A stretch of DNA of 64,000 nt, taken from Rhyacophila brunnea. Taxonomy: Eukaryota; Arthropoda; Insecta; Trichoptera; Rhyacophilidae. The notes beneath the pieces are model-generated. The model ran no database searches and was not told the DNA's origin. It was given only the letters and a program-made list of their open reading frames with translations. Positions 1 through 12,144 of this stretch are shown piece after piece. Made by a program: the position numbers and the translations under genes. The stretch spans positions 2,418,001 through 2,482,000 of the forward strand of contig JAGYXB010000559.1 of assembly GCA_022495005.1 (NCBI GenBank), in the 5' to 3' direction. Numbering within the stretch: position 1 is the stretch's first letter; each line of letters starts with the position of its first letter.

Positions 1-415
1 CGATGTAATAAATTATGTAGTCGTTTTGTTAATGGTCGTGCAAAAGCTGCGATTAGTCCGTAATAAATTATTATGAAAAGCTTAGACACCATTGCATGGC
101 CAGCGCCAGAGAACGGGGTATAAGATACCTATAAGATGCGAATCTGAAGGAACGCTTCCATTTGTCATAATATGTCAAGCGTTGTTGAATTTTCTAATAA
201 AATACCTGCCGGTTTGCACAGTCGTAGTGAGTTGTTGCTATTATGATAACTATTATAGAGACACAGTTAAAAATATCAAGTATTTAATTATTAGATACCA
301 CTATAAGTCATTTATTTTTTTATATTTTGATAGCGTTATTTAACGCCAGCATAAACAATACATAACTAAGATAAGTTTTTAATTAACGAGCTTTCATTAA
401 ACCTACGTGTAATGA

Positions 416-477
416 GGTACTGTTCGGTTATCAGGTATACAGCGGAGAACACATTTTGAAAATAGCCGATAAACTGG
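416..477 (+). mobile_element. TTAGG-hairpin element, left-end fragment
   Basis: Starts with the terminus GGTACTGTTCGGTTAT seen in four other copies and runs through the arm to ACTGGATTA, then leaves the family consensus. The telomere-like core and the right arm are missing. No target duplication can be assigned. Confidence 0.75.
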
Positions 478-583
478 ATTAATGGATAACTGGAAAAATT
501 TATTTGAAAAAATATTGTTCCCCTTTTATAGTAGGCAATTTTTTGAGATATTCCAAATTATATTTATAAATACATTATATTAC

Positions 584-691
584 ACACCCACGATGGCCGC
601 GGTCTATAGAGTCTAGGGTCCCAGGTTCGAATCCTGGGTGTGGCAAGTACACATATTGTTTTTCAATTTATCGGACATGGTCGGAGAAATA
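584..691 (+). repeat. S1 tRNA-derived SINE, internally deleted
   Basis: Head resembles a tRNA (CACCCACGATGGCCGCGG, then B-box-like GGTTCGAATCC) and is followed by the S1 body motif CAAGTACACATATTG and the S1 tail motif TCGGACATGGTCGG. The middle of the body is missing compared with the copy at 47334-47572. It is a degenerate retroposon, not a functional tRNA, because no acceptor stem forms. Confidence 0.7.
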
Positions 692-733
692 TTTATTAAT
701 TGGTGTCGTCATATATTTGTCATTAATAAATCC

Positions 734-845
734 CATTCGCTGATGATCTTTTAAATAATATTTAATTACCACATTTAAATAACATGTTAATTATATCTAA
801 TGGCCACCTAATGGGCAACGCACCAGTTGCGTTGGACGCAGTTAA
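734..845 (+). repeat. Dispersed repeat K, copy 1
   Basis: Shares with 40710-40820 the order ATTC-CTGCTGA, TTAATTACCAC, GTTAATTA, then a GC-rich end with GGCC, CACC and GCGTCC-like blocks. A shorter relative lies at 48956-49019. All three copies are on the same strand. Element class is unknown and no terminal repeats were seen. Confidence 0.55.
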
Positions 846-1115
846 CTATAGTAACAAAAAATATATTTAACCTCAAAAGCAATCTCATAAATAACACATT
901 TTCGGCTCAATTTTTACGTTGTTTTCGCTTTGTATCCTCGATATAATTTTTAGCATAAATATTATTCAGTAAGTACCTTATAATACTTTTATTGTTGAAC
1001 ATTTAAGTACCTTATATATTTAAACTACCTATATTGTTAAACCAGATATATTAATTAGGTAATGTGATAGACTGTAATAGACTGTAAAATATATTCTCAA
1101 TATGTACCTACCTAA

Positions 1116-1430
1116 ATAGAAACAAAGATTCGCTCCGACGCGACGCATGCGAATCGCATCTATTCGCATCGGCATCTTACTTACAGAGACAGAGAATTTC
1201 ATCCGTTTTTATTTGATCTTTTGCCTTTTGCTGCGAGTCGAATGGAAGATGTAGCTATGTATCAGATCCACTGCATCAGTATATATAGGCGAGAATTTAT
1301 GCCGAGGCTTCGAGCGCCTGTGACCTTAGGCTTTGAATCATTTCTGTTTTTGAATGTCATGGCGCCCTTCAATGCGGAGCTTTTCGCTCTGTTCGCGAAA
1401 GCTTTTAAACTAGGTTCGCGCTCGTAAAAT
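1116..1430 (+). other. GC-elevated open frame of unknown identity
   Basis: An uninterrupted frame of about 104 codons runs from 1116 to the stop at 1428-1430, in DNA clearly richer in G+C than its surroundings. The first third repeats GCATCG/CGAATCG-type words. The frame has no ATG near its start; internal methionines include one at MEDVAMYQ. A splice-acceptor-like CTTACTTACAG lies at 1176-1186 within it. On the minus strand a TATATATA sits in the same region. No protein family was recognised, so it could be an exon, a promoter-proximal region or an old transposon piece. Confidence 0.25.
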
Positions 1431-3586
1431 ATATTAATTTATTTCCTTCGTCGTTCACAAAAGCACTCGACGTTTATTTTAACTTTAAGAGATAGACAAA
1501 AAGAAAACTTTAATGGTAAACCCATTTAATTGACAAAAGATTCACTTCAATTTATATTTGTGGTGAAACAATAATAATTACTTTGTATTCTCACATTGAT
1601 TATGAATCAATATCACAGTGAGAAGGCAACAATTTTAACAGTAAGCTTTTTAATTTATTCAAACCGTCAATTAGCTCTATCTAGTTATTTTTTCTTTAAT
1701 TTATATTTCAATTAATGGCCACACTTTAGCCAAACTTAAATAACTTTATTTTTATTACGATATTGAATGTATTATAAAACGAGGGACAACAATCGATTTA
1801 AATATTTAATACTTAAGTGTTTTATAAATAAGTAAGTATATCACATAGTAAATAGATAATACGATTTAAATTAAATGGAGCTTTAAAACTATTTTAAAAC
1901 ATTATGGTAAGTATCTTTTATTTCCAATAAACTCACGCTTTTATTAGTTCCATTTTGTCTCTTCTAGTAATTGAAATTTTTAGTATCCATATAAAACCTT
2001 ATCCTGAATGTCTCCAATGCTTCACTCTATTATTAGCGTATTAACATGAAGCCTGCTTCATAGATAGTATTTATTTCAGTTTTATCGTGCAAGTTCGCCT
2101 ATGCGTGACTTCTTTCAGAGCTGGTAGGCTGCTTACTTCAGTTTCCGCATTGCATGTACTTACTCTCTTCGAGAAATATCATGGTCCAATGAACCAGCGC
2201 CATCGGACCACGGAATCTAATTGATATTACAAAGTGTGTATCAATATTATACGTAGGTATGCCCTTTTGCACAATAATTCATCAACCAAAAAAGTGGTTC
2301 TGTATCAGTTGAAAAATAAAATCGTTGAAAGTATAAGGTTCTCACGGAATATTTTATTGTTAGGGAAAAAAATGTCAGTTTTGTATCGTCACATTTTTCA
2401 CAACTCACCTTCGTCACATGTCATTACATCACCTTAAGGTACTGCATAAACAAGCATTTTCTACGAATATTTGACTCCTATTAATTACCGAGGTACTATA
2501 GATAGGTACGTAGTTTTTGATAATTTATAGAGCTTACATATTGTATACAAGAGTAAAGCTTCTTTATAAAGAGCTTTATAAAGAAACTTTACGATATACC
2601 TACAACAATGGCTATATTATATTATATGGATACTAACGTTGAGCATAATAGTCTCGTTGGAATAAGGTCATAGAGCAAGGGGCAAAAGGGATTCGTTGTC
2701 ATCTCAAGGTAATGAATTATTCAATAGAATTTTACAAGCCTTATTTGTTCTTGAAAAAGCTCGGTAGTAAATTCGTTTTATGAAATTTTGTAATCATAAT
2801 ATCGTAATCTCAGCTAGAAATGATTTCTTTAACATGGGCTATGATATTTTCAAATTGAATGTAAGTATAATATATTGTCATGTTTAGTTATTATAGTCAT
2901 TTTAATGCAAGTACCAAATATCTTTTTATGATATATAAGTAGGTGATAGATTGACAATATTATCAGTAGATACATAAATAAACATATTACAAATATGTAT
3001 TAATTGTTTGTAACTGCTCTTACAAGTCAAATAATATAATTAAAACACATTTCCACACACGAAATGTAATTATTTTCTGATTAAAATAAAACAATATTAT
3101 TTTAATAAGCAGTATTTAATTTACATAATTAATTGACGATCAGAAAAGGTTTCCTAAAATTAGAAAGAAATTGGTTGATCAGTAAAGTTAACAGTGATTC
3201 ATTAATTGGACCCTCCCTCATTCCCCCATCATCACGCTTTGTCGAAATTAGCTCACATTATTTCTGTCGGTAAAAAAACAAAGTTGTAGAGAATTATCTT
3301 TTTAGGATACTATCCATTCTGACGGAATATTTCATTCTTAATTTTGCTGATTTTATGACATCACACTTCACCCCTTCCTAACCTTTTTTTTCAAAAACCA
3401 TCACATTGTATATGGTTGGCCCAAGACCGTCTATAATAGCCAGGCATAATATAGTCACTGAATTGCGAACCACGATGGTAGTGCTAGTTATTGATTATCT
3501 TCTAATGCAATGCGATAACTTCTTCACAGTAAATGAAGATTTTAGATTATTTTGTGCAAAATTATTTAACGCATTAAGTCAGTACT
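1431..3586. other. No gene seen; A+T-rich spacer
   Basis: No coding region, RNA gene or complete repeat could be supported. One short palindrome at about 2553-2593 pairs GTAAAG-CTTCTTTATAAAG with its complement. Open frames here are short and lack codon structure. Confidence 0.5.
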
Positions 3587-3927
3587 TCAGTGAAACGGCA
3601 AATAATTTTCAACTATAGGTGTGATGAAATTTTGGACTTGCTCGCAATCAGAGAGCGAAAGTCGAGCTGTGAACACGTCAATTTGTTTCGTGATGGTGAC
3701 GGAGGTGTAAAGATGACTAAAAAACGTTACCCATTTACTTGAAAAAGAAAACATGTCATTGAATATATTATTATTGTTACTATTATAACAATAAACAGAG
3801 CGTTAAATGGACGCATATTGGATTTATATGACAAAATATATTTTTTTCGCCACGCGTCATTTGCATAATCCGCGCATCGTCTAGCCACGATCTTTTTAGA
3901 CCATGCCTCAACTGAGGTATTGCCTTA
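3587..3927 (+). repeat. Dispersed direct repeat R, copy 1
   Basis: Matches 62115-62484 over its whole length in the same orientation, from TCAGTGAAACGGCAAAT to CCTCAACTGAGGTAT, with scattered substitutions and small indels. The right end contains the near-palindrome CCTCAACTGAGG. CAGTG and CAGTT ends would fit a hAT-type element, but flanking bases do not give a convincing duplication, so the class is open. Confidence 0.7.
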
Positions 3928-4204
3928 ATATTTATGTCAATAAGAAACAATCATCATTTTATATAAACAACCTGATTATAGTGGGTCTTGCTATAGCCAC
4001 GTATCAATGCATATTATATTGTAGGCTTGGAATAAATAATTATACTTGAGTGATATTTTTAACCAGTCACGGGCAACCTTTAGTTATAGCGCTTTTGAAA
4101 TCCATACCGACCAGTTTTATCGCGATAAAAAACAAATTGAAAAAAATAAATAGTCACGGAGAACAGAAATGAGTAGGTACAGGTTATTACGGCCATTTGA
4201 GTAT

Positions 4205-4336
4205 AACGGACAGCGATGCAAAATAGTTCGCGCACCGCTTGGCGGGAATGTCTAACACCGAGGAAGAATGCCGCAGAGGGCAATGGACAGAGCAGAGCAG
4301 CCAACCACCACTGGATGGACACAAGAACTCTGTTTA
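4205..4336. other. GC-rich patch with open frames on both strands
   Basis: A sharp GC-rich patch in A+T-rich DNA. On the plus strand ATG at 4215 opens 45 codons ending at TAA near 4352, and ATG at 4249 opens another frame of 29 codons. On the minus strand a frame from 4340 to 4080 starts with a hydrophobic stretch (VLVSIQWWLAALLCPLPSA). So many open frames follow from the composition, so coding strand cannot be decided. It may be an exon, a promoter or a transposon remnant. Confidence 0.3.
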
Positions 4337-4438
4337 ACAAACTTGCCAGTTAAAATTGATTATTATAATGCAATCCAGATACTAATTAGGTACTACAGAT
4401 GGGTTGTATAAGCAGATATTGAAAATAAATAATAATTA

Positions 4439-4670
4439 AATAATTACAAGATAAAAAGAACTTTTTATATACAACGTTTTTAAATTCTGTTGAACCATAT
4501 AAACTTGATTTGACTAGCTTAAACGATCAAAAAAATTTGTATATTCTAAATGTTTCAAATATCGTTATTATATCGCAAATATCGGGAAGTTAGTTAAAAA
4601 TCAATTGCAAGATTTGTACCGGACAAAGAACCACCGGACAAATAAGAATACGAGCTAATAAACACGTAAA
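4439..4670 (-). repeat. M1 repeat, copy 1 (internally deleted)
   Basis: Read on the minus strand it ends in the M1 3' module (ACGTTGTATATAAAAAG, then CTTGTAATTATT). The other end keeps the CTCGTATTCTTATTTGTCC block. The middle of the element, from the centre to near the GATCGTTTAAGC block, is missing. Confidence 0.8.
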
Positions 4671-4822
4671 ATACTGAACTCATGCGAAAACTTGCACAGC
4701 TTTAACTGCTTTTTATCACCAATCTTAATACCTTAAAACATACCGCAGTTAACGCACTTATAGCAATTCATAAAGAGTAGGTAAATCAGTCAGTTAGCAA
4801 TGGTGAAGTGGTGAGGTAGACA

Positions 4823-5194
4823 CGACTAGCTAGACATTTGAAACTTTTAGAATATATCTGAACACGATGCCGATGCATTTTTTTAATACTTTTAGCCATC
4901 TTTAAGTAAAATTGAATTCATTTTCAGTTAATTCTGTTTTGTATGAAAAGTTATTTCGGAAGAAATCCGTAATCCAATCCACTATTATTGGTTGCTATGG
5001 GTCTGGGGTTCTAGCAACTAAATTATTAATATATGCGTGCGTTACTATGGAAATCAAAATTACATTTCAGTATTATTTCTTTCAAGTCCATTTTTGTTGA
5101 TCGTTTAAGCTAGTCAAGTCAAGTTTATATGATTCAACAGAAAATTTAAAAACGTTGTAAGTATATAAAAAGTTATTTTATCTTGTAATTATTT
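4823..5194 (+). repeat. M1 repeat, copy 2 (5' truncated)
   Basis: Begins inside the element at CGACTAGCTAGACATTTG and continues through ATTGAATTCATTTTCAGTT, the central TTGCTA...TAGCAA palindrome and the 3' module to CTTGTAATTATT. It carries the longer central variant (AAGAAATCCG between TTTCGG and TTGGTTGC), shared with the copies at 24435 and 60633. Confidence 0.85.
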
Positions 5195-5229
5195 TATAGT
5201 AATAACTGAATAAACAGCACTTAAAGTAT

Positions 5230-5251
5230 AAAAAAAAAAAAAAAAAAAAAA
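5230..5251 (+). repeat. Poly(A) tract
   Basis: A run of 22 adenines about 35 bases after the end of M1 copy 2. It may be a microsatellite or the tail of a decayed retroposon; no element body was identified upstream of it. Confidence 0.9.
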
Positions 5252-5722
5252 CAGTTTAGTTTAAAAGCGGTGATCAAACCCCAACTATTTACAAACACGG
5301 AGATACACTTTAAATTTATAATTAATATACATTTCTAGAGTTACTTTCCACCAAGAATTTATTTAAAGTTGGTTGTGAATAATGTATTTGTTTGAAAAAA
5401 AGTATACGTTTAATCTTAATCTATACATTTTTGAAAAAAATATTCACATTAATATTAGATTACATGGTTACGAAAACGATGATCTCTCTCGAGCGCGAGT
5501 AATGTTTTTTCGTTTGGTTTTATAGCCAGCTTTTCTTATTACACCTACGCTAACGTTTCTCGGTAATGACTTTGTATGTTATAATGTATTAAGAAAAATG
5601 TAATTTCTATGTTATAGACTAGACACTAGAGGGACAAATAAAAAATTCAACTACAACGGACTTTCAAAATAGAGAATATAAATAATCTTATCAAAGTAAT
5701 GTATAGGAAGATACGTCCTAGA

Positions 5723-5959
5723 CAGCGCTCGAAATGGAACGGAACGCACCGGAGCGACGTTCCGACTCGTGAAATTTGTAAAATTATCTCTCCGTCTCGT
5801 GGAAAAATATGTTGACCATCTGAGTTAGATGGGCCGTAGAATAGAAAATCTGACACACTTATTTTTTATAAAATACACATACGATTTGATGACTATGTAA
5901 ATATCTTCAGAAAATTTGTCGAGCGCTCCGGTTCGTAAACTTTTCCATTTCGAGCGCTG
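5723..5959 (+). mobile_element. hAT-type MITE E with 8-bp target duplication
   Basis: Imperfect terminal inverted repeats start CAGCGCTCGAAATGGAA at both ends and continue with an inner CACCGGAGCG block on the left and CCGGAGCGCTCG-like block on the right. Perfect 8-bp direct repeats GTCCTAGA flank it at 5715-5722 and 5960-5967. No transposase frame is present, so it is non-autonomous. The CAGNG start and 8-bp duplication are typical of hAT elements. Confidence 0.88.
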
Positions 5960-6689
5960 GTCCTAGAGATTTAATTAAACATTATTATTGACCAAAGTTC
6001 GTCTTAAATGCATCGTTAGTATGAATTTGATCATAATAAAGTACTAATATATTAATAACTACGATTTGAGTGTACTTTTCAAATTAATAATTAAAAATTT
6101 GGTTTGCCAGTAGGCACAATTTTCACCACAAACTGTTACATTTTTAGCTAAATTCTATTTTCCTATGAGCCTCCACTTTAATGGCAGGTTCCGCCGTTGG
6201 GCGCTGTGTTCAGCTTCTCAGTAACGTGTAATTACACACAATCTACGAGCACCAGATTAAAATAACAACTTGCAACGTATTATTATTATATTCACAGTTA
6301 TATTAAGCCGAGTGTTGCGCAATTTTGTAAAGAGATGGCGTTCTTTATTATTTCGCTACCGCAACTGCGATGCGCCTAATTAACGCAATATTTCAGCGTG
6401 ATTTTTTACGCGCGCAAATTTGGCGCATTTTCTTTAAACCGGTCTGATGCAAGCATAATGCTATCGCTTTCCTCGTAATGTAAACTGTACTTTACCTAAT
6501 GACGTCTCATTATTGTATGCGATTATTTTAACATTCTCAAATGATAACAACGGAATTTAAATCAATTTATTGCAATGTTGATATTGATACCAACAGATGG
6601 TGCAAATATCAAATGTTACTACCATTGTATGTAAATATTTTAGGAATTAGGTTATATTTTAAGTTACGTAATTATTTTACTATTACGGT

Positions 6690-7288
6690 TAGTGACGTCC
6701 CGTGGGGGTAGGTAGATTGAGCGTCGCTTGGGGGTGGCAGTTACTTGAAGGGCGGCAAATCAAGGAGAATCATTAGGTATATTATCTAGAAATAGGTACC
6801 TAAACTTAGTACCTAATAACGAAAATATCCTTCGATTAAAAAAATCAGCTCACTGGTTGGAAACAAAATGTATTAATAATTAACATACACAGTTTAACAA
6901 GACTGTATTTTTTGTTGGTTTCACGATGTCTAGTTTACTTCTGTTGTCTTTGGACGTCACGTCCTTGATGACCAGCAATGGCACGTGCAGATTTGCGAAT
7001 TATATTTGAATTATAGGTAGGTACATAGGTACTTACCTAGCTTGCGTGTTTTGAAAGTTGTCAGGTGTATTTTTAAATGTATCTGAAACCGTGGACTCAC
7101 AATATTGATTATTGAAGTAGAGATGGCATTTAAATTGGATTTAGTGGTATATATTTTGTTAGTAATGTATACATACAACACATTTCTTAAACATTGGGGT
7201 GATGTAATGATGATAAAAAATACTGTATAAAAATGGGGCGGCAATTTAGCGCTGCTTAGGAGCGGCATTTTGTCTAGGGACGTCACTG
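6690..7288 (+). mobile_element. hAT-type element B, copy 1
   Basis: Ends are TAGTGACGTCCC on the left (first base changed from C) and GGGACGTCACTG on the right. Flanks ATTACGGT (6682-6689) and ATTACAGT (7289-7296) are an 8-bp target duplication with one mismatch. GC-rich subterminal blocks (GGGGGTGGCAG, GGGCGGCAAAT, GGCGCTGC-like) match the copies at 25661 and 48606. Contains no intact transposase. This is the longest of the three copies. Confidence 0.88.
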
Positions 7289-7771
7289 ATTACAGTACCA
7301 TTTATTCTAAACATATTCATTACATTATTCGAAAAGGCAAATGTATGCTAGTTTTATACTTAGTATAACACTTTTATAAAACTCTCCTGCGACCGGGATT
7401 AACGTAGTTAGTAGTAATGATTACATAATTAGAGAATCTTATGAATCGTTGAAGAAACTGGAATTCGGAAGTTTTGGTATAATTAGCAGCTATACTACTT
7501 AATAGCGGTGAATCATTTGGTTAAAACAATTAAAATACTGCGCTGGATAAGAAAAACGTTAGACGTAAGAGAAAATTGGTAAGTGCAACCAGCAAAGCTC
7601 GTATGCTGATAGTAAAAATGGACCCAAACGGCTGTTGTTAATAAGCCTGGTCTCTTGAATACTAAAGATTTAAAGATACTCGGTGAATATTTATAAAGCG
7701 GCGACACTAAATCGTACTGGGTGGATAAAGTTTCAGGAGACGGCTAATAATTGCCAGGAGTATGGAGTGAA

Positions 7772-8092
7772 CAATGACATTATTAATGGACGGCGCACTC
7801 AATACAGTAGCTAGCAAGTAAATTCGCGCATTCGCATGTATAGGTAGACGTCACGCAATTTCCATTATGCGATATCACGCATCGGGAATTTAAAGCAATA
7901 TGACCTTTATTGTAATGGCGTTAGAGCAGTGTTTCTAATGTCAATGTTCATTTGAGCGAACCCGTTCGAACCGAACCATTCGGCAGACCCAACAAAAAGC
8001 ATCAGGAACTTATAGCAATATCACCTTTATTGTAACGGCGTTAGAACAGATTATGCTATTCGGCAGACCCGACAATAAAGTGAGTGTCATTG
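7772..8092 (+). mobile_element. hAT-type MITE C, copy 1
   Basis: Begins CAATGACATTATTAATGG and ends AGTGTCATTG, flanked by perfect 8-bp repeats GGAGTGAA at 7764-7771 and 8093-8100. Inside, a block containing GCATCAGGAA, CACCTTTATTGTAA, GGCGTTAGA and TTCGGCAGACCC is present twice in tandem, in diverged form. Same family as 39941-40289, in inverted orientation. Confidence 0.9.
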
Positions 8093-8816
8093 GGAGTGAA
8101 GCCAAGAATCAATAGCAATACACATATTTATTGAAAAGATATCATATTATAGTTACTACTTCAAGTCAAACTATGCCATCTTACGCAAATGAAAGAAAGA
8201 TAAATACTTTTTTGAATATCATCACTGTTTATTTTATTTTCATATGAGATCAATCAATGATATATCTTATTACAATATTGCGTGTAATAAATTAAAATAT
8301 ATCAGTAGTTATGCCTTATATAATTAATTTTAATTACAGGCTATACATACCATTACTATGATTAGCAGTATATACAATAAGTATATTTTTTTCACACCGA
8401 TATTATGTCTTCATTAAAAGTACAAATTTAATTAAAAAATAATTTTAAAAAGTACCTATGTATATAATATTTATATGTATGTTGTTCTTAAAATGCTGTT
8501 CAGTTCTATAAATTAGATATGTACACCTAACGATAAATTAATGTTTTTTGTATACTCGTAAGTAAGTAGGTGGTATATAGTTATCGTCCCTCGGATATGC
8601 CCATTACTGTGTTAGAAATAACTGGTCTATAATATGCGATATCATCTCGACTATGTAACATCAAAATACATTTCCTTGCCTACAACTATAGGGTGTGTAG
8701 TAAATCGTAACAATAAATGGGTACATATTATCGAAGAGCCCTTTTTATAAATTTAAAATATTCCTGATATTTAAAAATTAAACAACACAAAAAATATGAA
8801 TGACAACTATTTATAA

Positions 8817-9208
8817 AATAATTACAAGATAAAAAGAACTTTTTATATACAACGTTTTTCAATTGACTAGCTTAAACGATCAAAAAAATCGTACTTGACA
8901 TGTCATATTGATTTCCATAGTAACGCACGTATATATTAATAATTTAGGTGCTAGGAGCCCAGATAGCAACCAATAATGGTGTCGAAATAACTTTTCATAC
9001 AAAACAGAATTAACTGAAAATGAATTCAATTCTACTTAAAGATGGCTAAAAGTATTTAAAAAAAATGCATTGGCATCGTGTTCTGATATATTCTTAAAGT
9101 TTCAAATGTCTAGCTAGTCGAGAAGTTAGTTAAAAATTGATTACAAGATTTGTACTGGATAAACAACCACCGGACAAACAAGAATACGAGCTAAGAAAAA
9201 CGTTGTAA
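8817..9208 (-). repeat. M1 repeat, copy 3
   Basis: Nearly full-length on the minus strand, from TTACAACGTTTTTCTTAGC at 9208 to CTTGTAATTATT at 8817. It has the short central variant (TTTCGACACCATTATTGG). A stretch near the 3' module, including part of the GATTCAACAG block, is shortened. Confidence 0.9.
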
Positions 9209-9351
9209 TTAGTTCATAAAAAAACAAAAATATTATAGGTAAATCAATGTACTTTTTAAATAATTGCGAAATTAACACCATTGCATATAATAAATTATGT
9301 ACTAAAAACCTTTTTCAATTAAAAAAAAGTAGCTTGATGTACAAATGCATT

Positions 9352-9540
9352 CTTTCACCTGTATAATTTTTTTGTATTTACACATTTATACTGTAAAATA
9401 ACTTAATACTAATCTATCTCTTTTGTTATGTACCTAATATTGTTTTAATAATATTTCGTTGTTTCTAAATGTCACGCTGTGAACGTCTTAAACTTATAAT
9501 TTGTAATGTCCACAATATGTAAAATAAATGAATTGAATTT
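9352..9540 (+). repeat. 3' end of LINE family J, copy 1
   Basis: Non-coding 3' region shared with 41035-41240: TTTCTAAATGTCA, GTGAACGTCTTAAACTTAT, TGTAATGTCCACAATATG, and a terminal AATTG-type repeat. The coding part present at 40926 is absent, so this copy is more strongly 5'-truncated. Confidence 0.8.
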
Positions 9541-10214
9541 CCGCAGTCAGATTATGCCCAACAAACACATGAATTTTTCGGCAATTAATCTATTAAACTA
9601 TAACTTTAAATATTTAAAACGATTTATGGGAGAGATCTACACATGTGAATAATATTACCACTATTGTATAATAAACTCTGGATAATAATCCATGATGATA
9701 ACAATCGGTTTGTGGATTATCCATGCTTGAAATAGAGTGTCAGTCATGAACAGAACGCAAGCGAAGAAGAAGAAATTATCAACCGCATTAGTCACAGCAT
9801 GGCACTGAAACTTTATTGGAATATAGCACTTAATAAAATTCGTACAATAAACATGTAAAATAATAAATAAAATAATAAATTTAAAAAAATAAAATAATAA
9901 AAAAAATTGTCAAGATGATTATACCTATTACAAATAAAAATATATTAACCCAAGTATGTAATACTGTTATTTTTGTTCACCGTGTAGTATAGTCCATCGT
10001 TCGTATGGTATAAGCAGGTACGTCCAATCAAATAGCGAGCGAAATTAAGTGCATTTCATTTTATGTCTTTCCCGTTTTGTTTTATTGCTCTACCTCGATC
10101 TTATTGTGGGAATAGACGCAATATCACGCAGGATGCACTTATGTTAACTAAAAGAACCGCAATGACTATACTAATATTATAATAAATATATGCTATCTTA
10201 TATTATACATACAT

Positions 10215-10420
10215 CAGTGGCGAACGGTGGAGGTAGGCTGTTAACATAATACATACATAGTGCACACTAAACTTTGTCATCCAAACGTATTTATTTGTTT
10301 CCATTGAAATAAGACTACAAAATGTGTGACTACAGTGAAAACAAATAACTGTACTTGACAAATTTTAGTGTACACTATTTATATCGAATCTTAACAGCCT
10401 ACTTCTATCCCTCGCCACTG
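10215..10420 (+). mobile_element. hAT-type MITE D, copy 1
   Basis: Long imperfect terminal inverted repeats start CAGTGGCGAACGGTGGAGG on the left and, read from the right end, CAGTGGCGAGGGATAGAAG. Perfect 8-bp target duplication ACATACAT at 10207-10214 and 10421-10428. The 206-bp length and absence of coding sequence make it a MITE. A short unrelated hairpin (ATTGGTGT...ACACCAAT) follows at 10452-10483. Confidence 0.92.
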
Positions 10421-11125
10421 ACATACATATATATTGAAACAGTATATTATATTGGTGTGATTGACGTCTGTATTACACCAATATCAAGGATACTAAGTGA
10501 AATTAGCGTAAGGAAAATTTGCAAGTTTACATAAGAGCTTTCTAAACAATTTATCATTAACCCCATAAGTATCTCATTTTCGGGAAAATGTTCGCTGCGG
10601 TCATTTAGTTTAAAAAACATGGTTATAATCATAATTTATAGAAAGGGATACATGATAGAAATAATCGTAATATACTAATTTTTCAACATTTTTCGTGGAA
10701 AATATTATATAATTTGGATTAAGCTCCAAATGATTTATGTTTATTAAAAAAAAATCGGTGTGTGTACTTATGTACGCGCGTTAGAAGTTATACTTATTTG
10801 GCCGTAACAAAACAAAAACAAAACTTGTGATAACCTAGATTCTTCGACTAGCTCTTAATTATCTTGTTAAATTACACATTCAAGAAAAAGGACCGCTTAT
10901 TGGAACGCCGTCGGTTTATTTCTATACACTTTAACTTATATTGCTAAATTATATAATTATTTCTCGTTGTTTTTATTTTTAAAGTAACAACTGCCACTAT
11001 GACGTTTAATAGTTTGTTTACGTAAGGAATTGCAAATGGCCGACAATAATAAATTCGCTGCATAGGCAACGGAACAATTCTAAACTATAATTTTATACTG
11101 TATAATCGTCACGATTGCATTATCA

Positions 11126-11200
11126 TAATGTGGCGTAAAGGTAGTGCGTTCGGCTGATAACCGAAAAATCGGTGGTTCGAATCCAATCGAGTGCGTTTAT
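11126..11200 (+). repeat. tRNA-like sequence, probably a SINE head
   Basis: A possible anticodon arm TTCGG-CTGATAA-CCGAA would present GAT (isoleucine type), preceded by an A-box-like TGGCGTAAAGGTAGTGCG and followed by the B-box-like GGTTCGAATCC. No acceptor stem pairs and the T-stem is poor, so a working tRNA gene is unlikely; a SINE head or tRNA pseudogene fits. Confidence 0.5.
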
Positions 11201-12144
11201 TTTTGTGTGAAAAAATAAATTATGTGTTACATGTCACACGCCAAAAATACACTCTGATCTGATTTTCTAAACGCGCTTAAAGAAGTATAACTTCAGTAAT
11301 GTAACATTTATAGCTCAATTTTGAACAAGAATTTCTAATCTAATTTACATCTTACAGTCATTTGTCTTATCTAACGTTTAATGAACACTTTTGAATGCAA
11401 CAGAATGAATCAGAAATACCAAAATAATTCGACATTTTTTTCGATCACGTACGTCTGCAATGAGCATTTTTTATGGCTATAGGCAATGTTCAGATTATTT
11501 CAGTCTGGCGTAACACTTTCTACACAGACTGAGACTTTCTCCACACTCCTCCGAGATGGCCTTGCGATATTAAAAACAAACATACAACACAGCCGAAGAC
11601 GAGAATCTCAATGAGTAAAACACAGAACAGATTTCTTCTTATGAATCGAACATATACGAATAACACGACGATTGAGAAATTTCATGTTAGTAGTTACGAG
11701 AGATAAAATAAATTCGATTAAATTATTGTTCCATTGATATTTTTCAAACTTAATTACATTGTCAATTATCTGTATATTTTTTTACGAAATAAATGTGTAA
11801 GATGTGATTACTCAACGCATACAAAAAGCATTCGCTTCGTTATCTCGGAAAGTAGATTCGATCTAATTTAACGCGAGGTAATCGGGCAAAGAGGCGTATC
11901 GGTATATGTAGTGAAAACTGTAAAAAAAGTGCAAAGTTATAAAGTGTATACTCTAAAGACGTACGATGACAGTCGGTTTGATAATATTTATCCGGTAGGT
12001 GGTGTCAAAGATTTATATACAACGTTTAAATTCGATTACTGCTCAACAATTTCATCTGCCTACTGAAACAATTTATCTGTTCAGCGTCATATAATTATGT
12101 CGCGAATTTTTGCTGTTATTTTAAAGATATACAATACAATAACT

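Noticed and set aside
4912..5100. 62-codon protein in the 4.9-5.1 kb frame
   Set aside because: The frame lies wholly inside M1 copy 2 and is broken in the other M1 copies.
6300..6440. E2F-like promoter (TTTGGCGC) patch
   Set aside because: CpG content is only slightly raised and there is no associated exon signal.
11126..11200. Isoleucine-type tRNA gene
   Set aside because: Anticodon arm and B-box resemble a tRNA, but no acceptor stem forms and the T-stem is weak; a SINE head is more likely.
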